From Streptomyces sp. GC420 (GTDB taxonomy: Bacteria; Actinomycetota; Actinomycetes; Streptomycetales; Streptomycetaceae): a DNA stretch of 46,259 bases. The position numbers and the translations under genes are program-made. Of the stretch, positions 18,310 through 31,739 are shown in pieces (within the stretch, counting starts at the first letter, position 1; every line of letters begins with the position of its first letter). The notes beneath the pieces are model-generated. The model was not told the DNA's origin, searched no databases, and worked only from the letters and a program-made list of their open reading frames with translations. Location: positions 1 to 46,259 of the forward strand of contig NZ_JAAAXQ010000009.1 of assembly GCF_009916105.1 (NCBI RefSeq). Direction: 5' to 3'.

Positions 18310-19185
18310 ATGGAGCTCGGTCTCGTCGGCCTCGGAAAGATGGGCGGCAACATGCGCGAGCGGATACGCCGCGCCGGCCACACCGTCGTCGGGTACGACC
18401 GCAACCCCGATCTCGCGGATGTCCACAGCCTGCAGGAGCTTGTGGAGAAGCTGAAGGGCCCGAGGATCGTCTGGGTGATGGTGCCGGCCGGCGCCGCCAC
18501 CCAGTCCACGGTCGACGAGCTCGGGGACCTGCTCGAGCCGGGCGACGTGGTGGTGGACGGCGGCAACTCCCGCTGGACGGACGACGAGAAGCACGCCGCC
18601 GAACTCGGCCTCAAGGGCATCGGCTTCGTGGACTGCGGGGTCTCCGGCGGCGTCTGGGGCCTGGAGAACGGCTACGCCCTGATGGCCGGAGGCGACGCCG
18701 CGAACATCGCCAAGGTGCAGCCCGTCTTCGACGCGCTCAAGCCCGCGGGCGGCGCGGGATTCGTGCACGCCGGCAAGGTCGGCGCGGGCCACTTCGCCAA
18801 GATGGTCCACAACGGCATCGAGTACGCCATGATGCAGGCCTATGCCGAGGGCTGGGAACTGCTGGAGGCCGTGGACTCGGTCACCGATGTCCGCGAGGTG
18901 TTCCGGTCCTGGCAGGAGGGCACGGTCATCCGCTCCTGGCTGCTGGACCTCGCCGTGAACGCCCTGGACGAGGACGAGCACCTGGAGCGCCTCAAGGGCT
19001 ATGCCGCGGACTCGGGCGAGGGCCGCTGGACGGTGGAGGCCGCGATCGACAACGCGGTGCCGCTGCCGGCGATCACCGCGTCGCTGTTCGCGCGTTTCGC
19101 CTCGCGCCAGGAGGATTCCCCGCAGATGAAGATGATCGCCGCCCTGCGCAACCAGTTCGGCGGCCACGCGGTCGAATCCAAGTAG
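18310..19185 (+). CDS. gnd: 6-phosphogluconate dehydrogenase (short, decarboxylating type)
   Basis: 291 residues, ATG with AAGGAAG upstream; the frame extends back to 18241 without support. It converts 6-phosphogluconate to ribulose 5-phosphate in the oxidative pentose phosphate pathway. Motifs: dinucleotide-binding [12 protein letters not shown] at the N-terminus, [11 protein letters not shown], the substrate motif [19 protein letters not shown], and [19 protein letters not shown]. The length of about 290 residues places it in the short subgroup (YqeC/GndA-like), often NAD-dependent, rather than the 470-residue enzyme. Its place between dnaN and recF is conserved in Streptomyces. Confidence 0.92.
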   Translation: MELGLVGLGKMGGNMRERIRRAGHTVVGYDRNPDLADVHSLQELVEKLKGPRIVWVMVPAGAATQSTVDELGDLLEPGDVVVDGGNSRWTDDEKHAAELGLKGIGFVDCGVSGGVWGLENGYALMAGGDAANIAKVQPVFDALKPAGGAGFVHAGKVGAGHFAKMVHNGIEYAMMQAYAEGWELLEAVDSVTDVREVFRSWQEGTVIRSWLLDLAVNALDEDEHLERLKGYAADSGEGRWTVEAAIDNAVPLPAITASLFARFASRQEDSPQMKMIAALRNQFGGHAVESK

Positions 19186-19197
19186 TCCCTGCGGGGG

Positions 19198-19215
19198 CCC
19201 GGGGCACGCCCCGGG
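19198..19215. terminator. Tight GC hairpin between gnd and recF
   Basis: CCCGGGGC (19198-19205) and GCCCCGGG (19208-19215) face each other with almost no loop, 34 bp before recF. It could be a weak terminator or an attenuator. Confidence 0.4.
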
Positions 19216-19249
19216 TGAACACAGTCGCCGGGGGAGGTCGGCGCGCATC

Positions 19250-20401
19250 ATGCACGTAACGCATCTGTCGCTGGCCGACTTCCGCTCGTACGCCCGGGTC
19301 GAAGTCCCGCTCGATCCGGGCGTCACCGCCTTCGTGGGCCCGAACGGGCAGGGCAAGACGAACCTCGTCGAGGCCGTGGGCTATCTCGCCACACTCGGCA
19401 GCCACCGGGTGGCCTCCGACGCCCCCCTGGTGAGGATGGGCGCGGAGCGCGCCGTGATCCGGGCCGCCGTCCGGCAGGGCGAGCGTGCGCAGCTGATCGA
19501 GCTGGAGCTCAATCCGGGACGCGCCAACCGGGCCCGCATCAACAGGTCCTCGCAGGTGAAGCCGCGGGACGTGCTGGGGATCGTACGGACCGTACTGTTC
19601 GCCCCCGAGGACCTGGCCCTGGTCAAGGGCGATCCCGGCGAGCGCCGGCGCTTCCTCGACGAACTGATCACGGCGCGCGCGCCGCGCATGGCGGGGGTGC
19701 GTTCCGACTACGAGCGGGTCCTGAAGCAGCGCAACACCCTGCTGAAGTCGGCGGCGATGGCGCGCCGGCACGGCGGCCGCGCGGGCGCGGCCCCCGGGAC
19801 GAGGTCCTCGGGGGCCGACCTGTCGACGCTCGACGTCTGGGACCAGCACCTGGCCCGGGCGGGCGCGGAACTGCTGGCGCAGCGCCTGGACCTGACCGCG
19901 GCGCTGCAGCCGCTCGCGGACAAGGCCTACGAGCAGCTGGCACCCGGCGGCGGCCCGGTGACGCTGGAGTACCGGAGCTCCGCGGAGGGCACCGGGCACT
20001 CCCGCGAGGAGCTGTACGAGCAGCTCATGGCGGCGCTCACCGAGGCACGGAAGCAGGAGATCGAGCGCGGAGTGACCCTGGTGGGCCCGCATCGCGACGA
20101 TCTGCTGCTCAGGCTGGGCCAGCTGCCCGCCAAGGGGTACGCCAGCCACGGCGAGTCCTGGTCCTACGCGCTGGCGCTGCGGCTGGCGTCGTACGACCTG
20201 CTGCGGGCCGAGGGCAACGAGCCCGTGCTGGTGCTGGACGACGTCTTCGCCGAGCTGGACGCCCGGCGCCGGGAGCGGCTGGCCGAGCTGGTGGCGCCCG
20301 CCGAACAGGTGCTGGTGACGGCGGCCGTGGACGACGACGTGCCGGAGGTGCTGGCCGGCACGCGGTTCTCGGTGTCCGGCGGCGAGGTGACCCGGGCATG
20401 A
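19250..20401 (+). CDS. recF: DNA replication/repair protein RecF
   Basis: 383 residues, ATG start behind GGGGGAGG. RecF loads RecA at gaps during recombinational repair. Features: N-terminal [19 protein letters not shown], Walker [17 protein letters not shown] signature region around [20 protein letters not shown], and Walker [18 protein letters not shown]. The middle (residues about 165-190) holds a species-variable insert. The stop overlaps the DUF721 start (ATGA). Confidence 0.96.
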   Translation: MHVTHLSLADFRSYARVEVPLDPGVTAFVGPNGQGKTNLVEAVGYLATLGSHRVASDAPLVRMGAERAVIRAAVRQGERAQLIELELNPGRANRARINRSSQVKPRDVLGIVRTVLFAPEDLALVKGDPGERRRFLDELITARAPRMAGVRSDYERVLKQRNTLLKSAAMARRHGGRAGAAPGTRSSGADLSTLDVWDQHLARAGAELLAQRLDLTAALQPLADKAYEQLAPGGGPVTLEYRSSAEGTGHSREELYEQLMAALTEARKQEIERGVTLVGPHRDDLLLRLGQLPAKGYASHGESWSYALALRLASYDLLRAEGNEPVLVLDDVFAELDARRRERLAELVAPAEQVLVTAAVDDDVPEVLAGTRFSVSGGEVTRA

Positions 20402-20931
20402 GCGAGGAGTCCGCGCGCCGGAAGGTCCCGGAGCTGTCCGGGGTGGACCTGGCACGGCAGGCACTGGCGGCCGCGAAGGAGCAGGCGAAGGCGCGAGGGG
20501 CCGCAACGGCGCAGAAGAAGCAGGCACGGCGCGGTGGCGGACTGCGCTCGGGCGCGCGTGCGGACGGCCGCGACCCGCTGCCGCTGGGCGCGGCGATCAG
20601 CCGGCTGATCACCGAGCGCGGCTGGGAGACGCCCGCGGCGGTGGGCGGCGTGATGGGCCGCTGGCCGCAGCTGGTGGGCCCGGAGGTGGCGCAGCACTGC
20701 GCGCCGCAGCGCTACGACGAGGGTGAGCGGGTCCTGACCGTCCAGTGCGACTCGACGGCCTGGGCGACGCAGCTGCGTCTGCTGGCCCCGCAGTTGGTCG
20801 CGCGGCTGAACGCGGACCTCGGGCAGGGCGCGGTGCGGCTGATCAAGGTGCTGGGTCCCGGCGGCCCGCAGCAGCGTTTCGGCCCGCTTCGGGCACCGGG
20901 GAGCTCGGGCCCCGGGGACACGTACGGCTGA
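20398..20931 (+). CDS. DUF721 (DciA-like) protein
   Basis: 177 residues, coupled to recF through a 4-bp overlap. The basic, alanine-rich N-terminus (about residues 15-60) is followed by the DUF721 domain: [33 protein letters not shown] and [29 protein letters not shown]721 proteins include DciA, a helicase-loading factor in many bacteria that lack DnaC/DnaI, so a role in replication restart or helicase loading next to recF and gyrB is reasonable. It is the counterpart of mycobacterial Rv0004. Confidence 0.9.
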   Translation: MSEESARRKVPELSGVDLARQALAAAKEQAKARGAATAQKKQARRGGGLRSGARADGRDPLPLGAAISRLITERGWETPAAVGGVMGRWPQLVGPEVAQHCAPQRYDEGERVLTVQCDSTAWATQLRLLAPQLVARLNADLGQGAVRLIKVLGPGGPQQRFGPLRAPGSSGPGDTYG

Positions 20932-23298
<2,367 letters not shown>

Positions 23299-23340
23299 GT
23301 CGGTCTGTCGCCCCCCGCTTCGAAAGGATTTTGATCAGCA

Positions 23341-25950
<2,610 letters not shown>

Positions 25951-25970
25951 CGCGAGGAGTCGAAACGATC

Positions 25971-26573
25971 GTGACTGGAGCCACGGGCGCCGGTGTCGGC
26001 GCCACTGGGACGGACGGCGGCCGTGGCCCCGCCACCGGCACCCAGGGGGGTGGCGGGGCTGCCCCGGGCGGACCGCAGCAGGCGGCGGCCCAGCCGTACC
26101 GCCCCCCGCAGGCCTATGCAGCGCCCCAGGCCCAGGCCCGGGACACGGAGACCATGGCGATGCGGGCCGTCCGCACCGGCGCCGGCGCGCGCACGACACC
26201 CCGTACGCGCAAGGCGAGGCTGCGGGTCGCCAAGGCGGACCCGTGGTCGGTGATGAAGGTCAGCTTCCTGCTCTCCATCGCTCTGGGGATCTGCACGATC
26301 ATCGCGGCCGCCGTGCTGTGGATGGTCATGGACGCCATGGGCGTGTTCTCCACGGTCGGCGGCACGATCAGCGAGGCGACCGGTTCCAACGACAGCAACG
26401 GCTTCGATCTGCAGTCGTTCCTGTCGCTGCCGCGTGTGCTGCTCTTCACGTCGATCATCGCGGTGATCGACGTGGTGCTGGCCACGGCCCTGGCGACCCT
26501 CGGAGCCTTCATCTACAACCTCTCCGCGGGGTTCGTGGGCGGCGTCGAGCTGACCCTGGCCGAGGACGAGTAG
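25971..26573 (+). CDS. DUF3566 membrane protein
   Basis: 200 residues from the GTG at 25971, which has GAGGAG 11 bp upstream; an in-frame GTG at 25947 overlapping the gyrA stop is the alternative. The first 90 residues are a glycine-, alanine- and proline-rich cytoplasmic region. The DUF3566 domain follows with two membrane helices (about 100-122, starting VMKVSFLLSIALG, and about 160-185, VLLFTSIIAVIDVVLATAL) and the end YNLSAGFVGGVELTLAEDE. It is the positional counterpart of Rv0007. Function is unknown; the constant link with gyrA suggests a housekeeping role at the membrane. Confidence 0.9.
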   Translation: MTGATGAGVGATGTDGGRGPATGTQGGGGAAPGGPQQAAAQPYRPPQAYAAPQAQARDTETMAMRAVRTGAGARTTPRTRKARLRVAKADPWSVMKVSFLLSIALGICTIIAAAVLWMVMDAMGVFSTVGGTISEATGSNDSNGFDLQSFLSLPRVLLFTSIIAVIDVVLATALATLGAFIYNLSAGFVGGVELTLAEDE

Positions 26574-26645
26574 CGGCCGGGGAGAGGGGCCCGGGAACCG
26601 ATTTTGGTACTGCCCCCGAGGTGCGCTAATCTTCAGGGGCAGCGC

Positions 26646-26719
26646 GGGGCTATAGCTCAGACGGTTAGAGCGCTTCCCTGATAAGGAAGAGGCCACAGGT
26701 TCAAGTCCTGTTAGCCCCA
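26646..26719 (+). tRNA. tRNA-Ile (GAT anticodon)
   Basis: 74 nt. Acceptor GGGGCTA pairs with TAGCCCC; anticodon loop CTGATAA gives GAT; T-arm GGTTCAAGTCC. The 3' CCA is not encoded. Confidence 0.97.
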
Positions 26720-26730
26720 CAGAGATGCAC

Positions 26731-26769
26731 GGCAGGGCGGGTGACTTCTTGGAAGTCACCCGCCCTGCC
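26731..26769. terminator. Long perfect hairpin after tRNA-Ile
   Basis: 18-bp perfect stem (26731-26748 with 26752-26769) with only 3 nt between, 12 bp after the tRNA. Acts as tRNA-Ile terminator. Confidence 0.9.
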
Positions 26770-26956
26770 GCATGTGGTGGCGGCCGGGCGGGCCGGCCGT
26801 TCGCGGGCGCCGGCCGGGGAACCGCAGCGTGACGCGTTGTGCGTGCACGCCGGGGAGTTGAGGTCGGCGCAGGTCACCGATTGGTATCGGCCGGTGTGTA
26901 TAGTCGGGCGCCAGAAGTCCTCCTACGTCTATGTCAAGGAAAGACGAGGTCGCGCG

Positions 26957-27091
26957 GTGAAGAAGCTTCTCCTGGTCGCACTGGCCGCCATCGGCGGGTT
27001 CCTCGTGTACCGCCAGATCCAGGCGGACCGCGCCGAACAGGATCTGTGGACGGAGGCGACCGACTCCGTGCCCGCAGGTTCGGGCGTGTGA
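26957..27091 (+). CDS. DLW-39 family small protein
   Basis: 44 residues: a GTG start (MKKLLLVALAAIGGFLVYRQ) with one membrane helix, then a charged tail containing the diagnostic DLW (AEQDLWTEATDSV). The start has GACGAGG upstream, and a TATAGT -10-like element lies at 26899-26904. The peptide is a conserved actinobacterial marker in this place beside tRNA-Ile; no function is known. A terminator follows 28 bp later. Confidence 0.9.
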   Translation: MKKLLLVALAAIGGFLVYRQIQADRAEQDLWTEATDSVPAGSGV

Positions 27092-27119
27092 GACCGACAG
27101 TCTGATCGCTCAGGTTGCC

Positions 27120-27157
27120 GAGCCCCGGTCGCCGTACGAGGTACGCGCCCGGGGCTC
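27120..27157. terminator. Terminator after DLW-39 gene
   Basis: 9-bp stem GAGCCCCGG (27120-27128) with CCGGGGCTC (27149-27157). Confidence 0.75.
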
Positions 27158-27183
27158 CGTGCTGTATTCACTTCTGCAATTCA

Positions 27184-27201
27184 TTTGCTTGCGTAAGCAA
27201 A
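27184..27201. promoter_or_regulatory. Palindromic operator candidate
   Basis: TTTGCTT and AAGCAAA flank GCGT in an AT-rich stretch that stands out from the GC-rich surroundings, 19 bp before the start of the secreted-protein gene. The symmetry suggests a repressor site; the regulator is unknown. Confidence 0.5.
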
Positions 27202-27220
27202 GTCTGGTGAGGGGTGGCAC

Positions 27221-28489
27221 GTGGTGAGGGTGGGGCGCGGCACGGTGGTGGCCCTGACGGCGGTACTGGCCCAGCTCGCGGGACAGGGCGGCGCCGGAGC
27301 GGCCGGGGAGCCCGAGCCGTACCGCTTCGCCTCGGGCGCCACCGTCCTCCAGGGGGCCACGGGCACCACCGACGCTCCCCGGCTCACCGCGGACGGCACC
27401 TACCGCAGTTCCATCGAGCCGGGCGGCAGGCGCTACTACCGGGTCACCCTGGACGATGCGTCGGACGCCTACGTCTCCGCGGTCGTCGTCCCGGGCAGCA
27501 CCACCCCCATCGGCTTCCGGGACGGCATATCCCTGTCCCTGCAGAACGAGCAGGGCGTGTCCTGCGGCAAGGAGAACGCCGACTTCGGCGCCGCCGCCTA
27601 CCCACGCCCGCTCGCGGCGGCCGCCGAACGGACCATCAAGGAAACCGGCAACTGCCGGGAGGCCGGCTCCTACTTCGTCGTCCTCGAGCGCCGTACCGGC
27701 ACCGGCACGGCCACCGGCTCACAGCCGTGGGAGGTGGAACTGCAGCACGTGGTCGAACCCCCCGTGCGGGACGCGACCAGCGGGCCGGCCGTGAACTGGC
27801 AGTCGGCCTCCCCGACGCCCCCGCAGGAGGACGAGCCGCGGCCGCGCCCGGGGGGCGCCGGCTTCAACGACGCGGGGACGCTGGACAGCGGTGTCTGGCG
27901 CGACACCCTCACACCCGGACGGACGCGCTTCTACCGGGTGCCCGTCGGCTGGGGGCAGCAGATCTTCGTGCAGGCGGAACTCGGCGGTCCCCCGGCGGCC
28001 GTGCGCGGACGCGTCTCCAACGCCCTTGCCTTACGGCTCTACAACCCGGTCCGTGACGGGCTGGACTCGGTCATCGCGCCCTACGGCGGCGAGCCGAGGA
28101 CCGCCGCCCTGGACCCGCTCCCGCCCGTCCGGTACGGGAACCGCTACGGCGTGGGGGACGAGATGACCGGGATGCGGTTCGCCGGCTGGTACTACCTCGC
28201 CGTGACGCTCAGTCCGGAAGTCGGGGAGAAGTTCGGAGACGGTGAGATCGGGCTGACGCTGCGGGTCGACGTGGAGGGGGACGCGGAGGAGGGCCCCGCC
28301 TACGAGGGGGAGGCGGACCTCTTCCGGCTGCCGGCGGTCGGCGGGAACGACGGGCGGAGCGGCGACGGCGGCACGGACGGGGCGATGAGGGTTCTCGCGG
28401 CGGCAGGCATCGGAACGGGCACGCTGCTCGTCCTGTGGCTCGCTCTGTGGAGGGCGCTCGCCCGGCGGCGGTCGTCGCACGCCGGCTGA
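27221..28489 (+). CDS. Secreted, C-terminally membrane-anchored protein of unknown function
   Basis: 422 residues, GTG start (a second GTG follows at once) with GAGGGG upstream. The N-terminus (VALTAVLAQLAGQGGAGAAG) looks like a signal peptide. The body has two related regions: residues about 65-185, with RRYYRVTLDDASDAYVSAVVV, and about 215-365, with TRFYRVPVGWGQQIFVQAEL, suggesting duplicated beta-sandwich domains reminiscent of pre-peptidase C-terminal domains; this is inference. Cys occurs in SCGKEN and NCREAG, possibly one disulfide. A membrane helix near 390-412 and a basic ALARRRSSHAG tail anchor it with the body outside. Codon 271 (28031-28033) is TTA, rare in Streptomyces and read by the bldA tRNA, so expression may be developmentally controlled. 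I do not recognise a named family. Confidence 0.8.
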   Translation: MVRVGRGTVVALTAVLAQLAGQGGAGAAGEPEPYRFASGATVLQGATGTTDAPRLTADGTYRSSIEPGGRRYYRVTLDDASDAYVSAVVVPGSTTPIGFRDGISLSLQNEQGVSCGKENADFGAAAYPRPLAAAAERTIKETGNCREAGSYFVVLERRTGTGTATGSQPWEVELQHVVEPPVRDATSGPAVNWQSASPTPPQEDEPRPRPGGAGFNDAGTLDSGVWRDTLTPGRTRFYRVPVGWGQQIFVQAELGGPPAAVRGRVSNALALRLYNPVRDGLDSVIAPYGGEPRTAALDPLPPVRYGNRYGVGDEMTGMRFAGWYYLAVTLSPEVGEKFGDGEIGLTLRVDVEGDAEEGPAYEGEADLFRLPAVGGNDGRSGDGGTDGAMRVLAAAGIGTGTLLVLWLALWRALARRRSSHAG

Positions 28490-28506
28490 CGACGGCTGGC
28501 AACGTC

Positions 28507-28546
28507 GTACGGCGGCGTACGGCGGCGAACGGCGGCGAACGGGGCG
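28507..28546. repeat. Four 10-bp tandem units between convergent genes
   Basis: GTACGGCGGC twice, then GAACGGCGGC and a degenerate GAACGGGGCG. It occupies half of the 80-bp gap between the secreted-protein gene and the kinase gene; no hairpin terminator is evident there. Confidence 0.6.
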
Positions 28547-28572
28547 TGGACCGGATGCCCGCCCGGCTCTGG

Positions 28573-30783
28573 TCAGAGCAACTGGGCCAGGGCCCAGATG
28601 CCGACCGCGAAGCAGAGCGCCGCGAGGAGCAGGACCGGGACCGCCACCCGCGGGGGCGGTCCCGGGCGCCGCCGCGGTACGGGGACCTGCGCGGTGTACG
28701 GGACCGGCAGTGCATGGAGCGGAACCGGCGGGCTCCCGGCCGTGTACGGACGCGTGGGAGGGCCTTCCCGGGACACGCCGGCCGTCGCCGCCGAGACATC
28801 GGGCGGGGGAACCGGAAACCCCGGTGTCCGCGGGGAGGGCGCGGCATGTGCCGGAGGAACCGACTGCTCGGCATGCTGCTCGGCCCGCTGTCCGGGGTAC
28901 TGGAAGGGGGACTGCGGCGCGTCTGGGCTGAAATGCGCTCCGGCGCCGTGGGGCGTCACGAGGCTCTGCGGCCCGGGCGCCGGCCGGTCCCCCGCCGGGA
29001 GGGGAGGCGGGGGCAGATGGAAGCTTCCGGTGTCGGACATGGAGGGCTTTGCGGCAGCCGGGGAGGCGGGCGGCGCGGCGTGCCGCGGACCGGGAGCCTG
29101 CGGACCGTCCCGGCCCATGTCCGGCGGACTTCCGGGAGCCGGGGAGGGGGTCCACGGGCCGATGCCGGTCCACTGCCCGGCGCCGCCCGCGGGTGTCGCG
29201 TCGGCCGCCGGGGTCCACGCCGTGCCGTCCTGCGGAGTGCCGTCCTGTGCGCTGCTGCCGTCTTGTGCCCCGCCGTCTTGTGCCCCGCCGTCCTGCGGTG
29301 CCACGAGACTTCCCGGGGACGGCCCCCAGTGCCGACCCGCCACGGCCGCGCCAGGCAGGTCCGGGGAGGTTCCGAGGATTTGGGGCCCGGCCGGGCCTTT
29401 GGCGCCGGTCCGGCTCTCCGGTCCGCCGGGCTGTGGCACCGCGCCCCGACCGCCGAGGTCCGCCGCGGGCGAGAATCCCTGGGCCGGACCGGCCGGGGCG
29501 GACCCGGGGAACTGCCCCTTGCCGCCCGGTGCGGCCCGGTCCCCGCCAAGCGCCCGGGCGTCCGTGGAGTCCGGAGCGGAGAGGCCCGGGCGCTGTGCCG
29601 AAGGGCCGGGCGCGGCTCCCGTCCCGTCCGGGAAGCCGACGGCAGCGCTCCCCTGCCCGGTGCCGTGCCAGGAGGTCGCGGAGGCCGGCTCCCCCGCGCT
29701 CTGTCCGGTACTCACTGGTGTGGCGAAGGAGCCGCCGGTGACCCCGCCGGTGACCCCGTCGGCGCTCGGGCCCGGTGTGCCCGGTGTGCCCGGCGCCCGG
29801 CGGGGTGGGTGCGCCGGAGTGCCGGTGACGTGCGTGAGTCCGGGGGCCGAGGGATCGGCCGCGGGCGGACCGACGGCGGGAGGAACGGACGGACGGGGGG
29901 GCTTCACGGGTCCGTTCGCCGTGAAACCCATGGGCAGCGGCCCGAGTTGGTCGAACACCTCGACCAACTCGTCGTCGGGGCCCGGCTCGGGGAGGAGCTC
30001 GGCCGCGGCGGTCAGGGCCTTGCGCGCGCCCGTTGCGGTGCGGAAGCGAGCCTCGGGGTCGGGCTGGAGGAGGGTGGCCAGAACTTGCCAGAGGGGCTCA
30101 GGAATGCCCTGCGGGGCGCCCGGAGTGCCGTGCTCGGCGAAGTGCCCGACCAGGGCCTTGGTGTCCGGCTTGGCACCCTGGAGCAGATAGACGGCCACCA
30201 GGCCGACGGCGAAGAGGTCCGCAGGGAAGTCCGGCTCGGCGCCCATCATCTGTTCCGGCGCGAAGTAACCGGGCGTACCCACCACATAGTTGGCCTCGGT
30301 GAGCCGCGGCTCGCCCTTGCGCATCGCGATGCCGAAGTCGGAGAGCCGTATGTGCGGCCTTCCGGTCCCGGTGGCCTCCAGGAGGATGTTGGCCGGCTTG
30401 ATGTCCCGGTGCACCACCCCCTCCGCGTGCACCGCCGCGAGGCCGGACAGCAACTGATCGGTCAGGACACACACATAGGCCGGCGGCAGCGGGCCGTAGT
30501 CGCCGATCAGGTGCGCGAGGGAACCGCCGCGCACCAGGTCCATCGTGAACAGGACCTTGTCGTCGTCGGCCGCCCAGCTGGCGGGCGCGAGGACATGAGG
30601 ATGATCGATCCGCAGCGCCTGCTCGCGCACGAAGCGGAGCAGCGCGTGGGCGTCGCTCTGCTGCAGCACCTTGGCCGCCACATAGCGGCGCCGCCGGTGG
30701 TCCCAGGCGCGCCATACCGCGCCGGCCCCACCGCGGCCGATCGGGTCGACCAGTTCGTACCGTCCGGCGAAGACCTCACCCAT
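28573..30783 (-). CDS. Ser/Thr protein kinase, tail-anchored
   Basis: 736 residues. An active Hanks-type kinase domain occupies about residues 1-270: glycine loop IGRGGAGAVW, Lys38 in VAAKVL, HRDIKPAN with Asp127, DFG at 149-151 and GTPGYFAPEQ. From about 290 to 700 it is a long disordered segment of Pro, Gly, Ala and Ser, including a run of QDG repeats (plus-strand about 29225-29300). The only membrane helix is the very C-terminal VAVPVLLLAALCFAVGIWAL, so there is no extracellular sensor domain. This differs from PknB-type PASTA kinases. The gene lies 27 bp downstream of an HTH protein gene and is probably in its operon; that regulator is a candidate partner or substrate. Confidence 0.9.
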   Translation of the reverse strand: MGEVFAGRYELVDPIGRGGAGAVWRAWDHRRRRYVAAKVLQQSDAHALLRFVREQALRIDHPHVLAPASWAADDDKVLFTMDLVRGGSLAHLIGDYGPLPPAYVCVLTDQLLSGLAAVHAEGVVHRDIKPANILLEATGTGRPHIRLSDFGIAMRKGEPRLTEANYVVGTPGYFAPEQMMGAEPDFPADLFAVGLVAVYLLQGAKPDTKALVGHFAEHGTPGAPQGIPEPLWQVLATLLQPDPEARFRTATGARKALTAAAELLPEPGPDDELVEVFDQLGPLPMGFTANGPVKPPRPSVPPAVGPPAADPSAPGLTHVTGTPAHPPRRAPGTPGTPGPSADGVTGGVTGGSFATPVSTGQSAGEPASATSWHGTGQGSAAVGFPDGTGAAPGPSAQRPGLSAPDSTDARALGGDRAAPGGKGQFPGSAPAGPAQGFSPAADLGGRGAVPQPGGPESRTGAKGPAGPQILGTSPDLPGAAVAGRHWGPSPGSLVAPQDGGAQDGGAQDGSSAQDGTPQDGTAWTPAADATPAGGAGQWTGIGPWTPSPAPGSPPDMGRDGPQAPGPRHAAPPASPAAAKPSMSDTGSFHLPPPPLPAGDRPAPGPQSLVTPHGAGAHFSPDAPQSPFQYPGQRAEQHAEQSVPPAHAAPSPRTPGFPVPPPDVSAATAGVSREGPPTRPYTAGSPPVPLHALPVPYTAQVPVPRRRPGPPPRVAVPVLLLAALCFAVGIWALAQLL

Positions 30784-30810
30784 GCGCCGCGCCCGCTCCC
30801 GTCGGATCCG

Positions 30811-31365
30811 TCAGCTCTGGTGCGCCTCGTAGTGTGCGACGGCCTCCGCGGTGCGCCCGGCGCCGTACACCCGGAGGAACTCTGCCAGCTCGGGATGGAC
30901 CGGGGCGAGGGAGTTGGCGGCATCTATGATGTCGCCCGCGGAGGAGACGGACCGCAGCAGCGACTGGATCTCGCGCACCACCCGGCGGACGGTCGGCGCA
31001 CCCGTACTGCTCGTGGTCTGACCCGTGTTGGCGGTCAGGACGGATCCCCCGGAGGACTTCTTGATCTCCTCCATCCGCGCGCTCGCCTCGGCGGCGCTGA
31101 CGCTGCCGTCGGCGACCTGGCTCGACAGTTCCTGGAGGGCCTGCACACGCTGCACCACCGCGGGGTTGCCGATCTTGGCGCGCTGGCCGCTCATCAGCTG
31201 TGACAGCATCGGGGCCGACAGGCCCAGTACCCCCGCGAGCCGGGCCTGGTTCAGGCCCAGATCATCGATCAGCCGGCGGAAGAGCGCCCCCAGCGGCTCT
31301 CCGTACCAGCTGCGCTGGAGCTCTCTCGCTCTCGCGGTGGCGTCCTGCTGCTGTACTGCGTCCAT
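30811..31365 (-). CDS. HTH DNA-binding regulator paired with the kinase
   Basis: 184 residues from the ATG at 31365, which has GGGGAG upstream; the longer open frame to 31533 lacks support. Residues about 25-70 form an XRE-like helix-turn-helix (LFRRLIDDLGLNQARLAGVLGLSAPMLSQLMSGQRAKIGNP shortened here: key part QARLAGVLGLSAPMLSQLMS). The rest is helical with a Ser/Thr/Gly-rich linker (SSGGSVLTANTGQTTSSTG), a plausible phosphorylation target. The C-terminal region (HPELAEFLRVYGAGRTAEAV) is conserved-looking but of unknown role. Confidence 0.85.
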   Translation of the reverse strand: MDAVQQQDATARARELQRSWYGEPLGALFRRLIDDLGLNQARLAGVLGLSAPMLSQLMSGQRAKIGNPAVVQRVQALQELSSQVADGSVSAAEASARMEEIKKSSGGSVLTANTGQTTSSTGAPTVRRVVREIQSLLRSVSSAGDIIDAANSLAPVHPELAEFLRVYGAGRTAEAVAHYEAHQS

Positions 31366-31553
31366 TGCGTCTCCCCATCGCTGTGGCTTCGCTGCTGCGA
31401 ACCTGGCGAGCATCTTACGGAGCGCGATACCCCGCGGGGAGCCCAATCCTGAGGGCTGGAGGCAATCGTTTTGCGGGATCGAGGGGGTCACCCGGTACTC
31501 TGGTCCCCGGCGGTGCCCGGCCGCGGTATCCACCGGGTTTTCCTGCCGTATCC

Positions 31554-31626
31554 GGGGCCTTAGCTCAGTTGGTAGAGCGCTGTCTTTGCATGGCAGATGT
31601 CAGGGGTTCGACTCCCCTAGGCTCCA
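31554..31626 (+). tRNA. tRNA-Ala (TGC anticodon)
   Basis: 73 nt. Acceptor GGGGCCT pairs with AGGCTCC (one G-T pair); anticodon loop TTTGCAT gives TGC; T-arm GGTTCGACTCC. CCA is not encoded. Confidence 0.97.
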
Positions 31627-31632
31627 CAGCAC

Positions 31633-31673
31633 CGCCGAGGGGCGGGAGACCGGTGGTCTCCCGCCCCTCGGCG
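31633..31673. terminator. Long perfect hairpin after tRNA-Ala
   Basis: 19-bp perfect stem (31633-31651 with 31655-31673), loop GGT, 6 bp after the tRNA. It may also serve the DUF5324 gene on the other strand. Confidence 0.9.
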
Positions 31674-31739
31674 TTCTCACTCACTGCGTGCTCGGTGTTT
31701 CATGTGGTGGCGCCCATCGGCCGGCGGAGCCGGCCCGGG

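Noticed and set aside
28435..31203. 922-residue plus-strand open frame
   Set aside because: Antisense of the kinase and HTH genes; glycine and arginine-rich with no domain.
31698..31711. GTTTCATGTGGTGG as a degenerate parS
   Set aside because: Several mismatches to the palindrome; unlikely to bind ParB.
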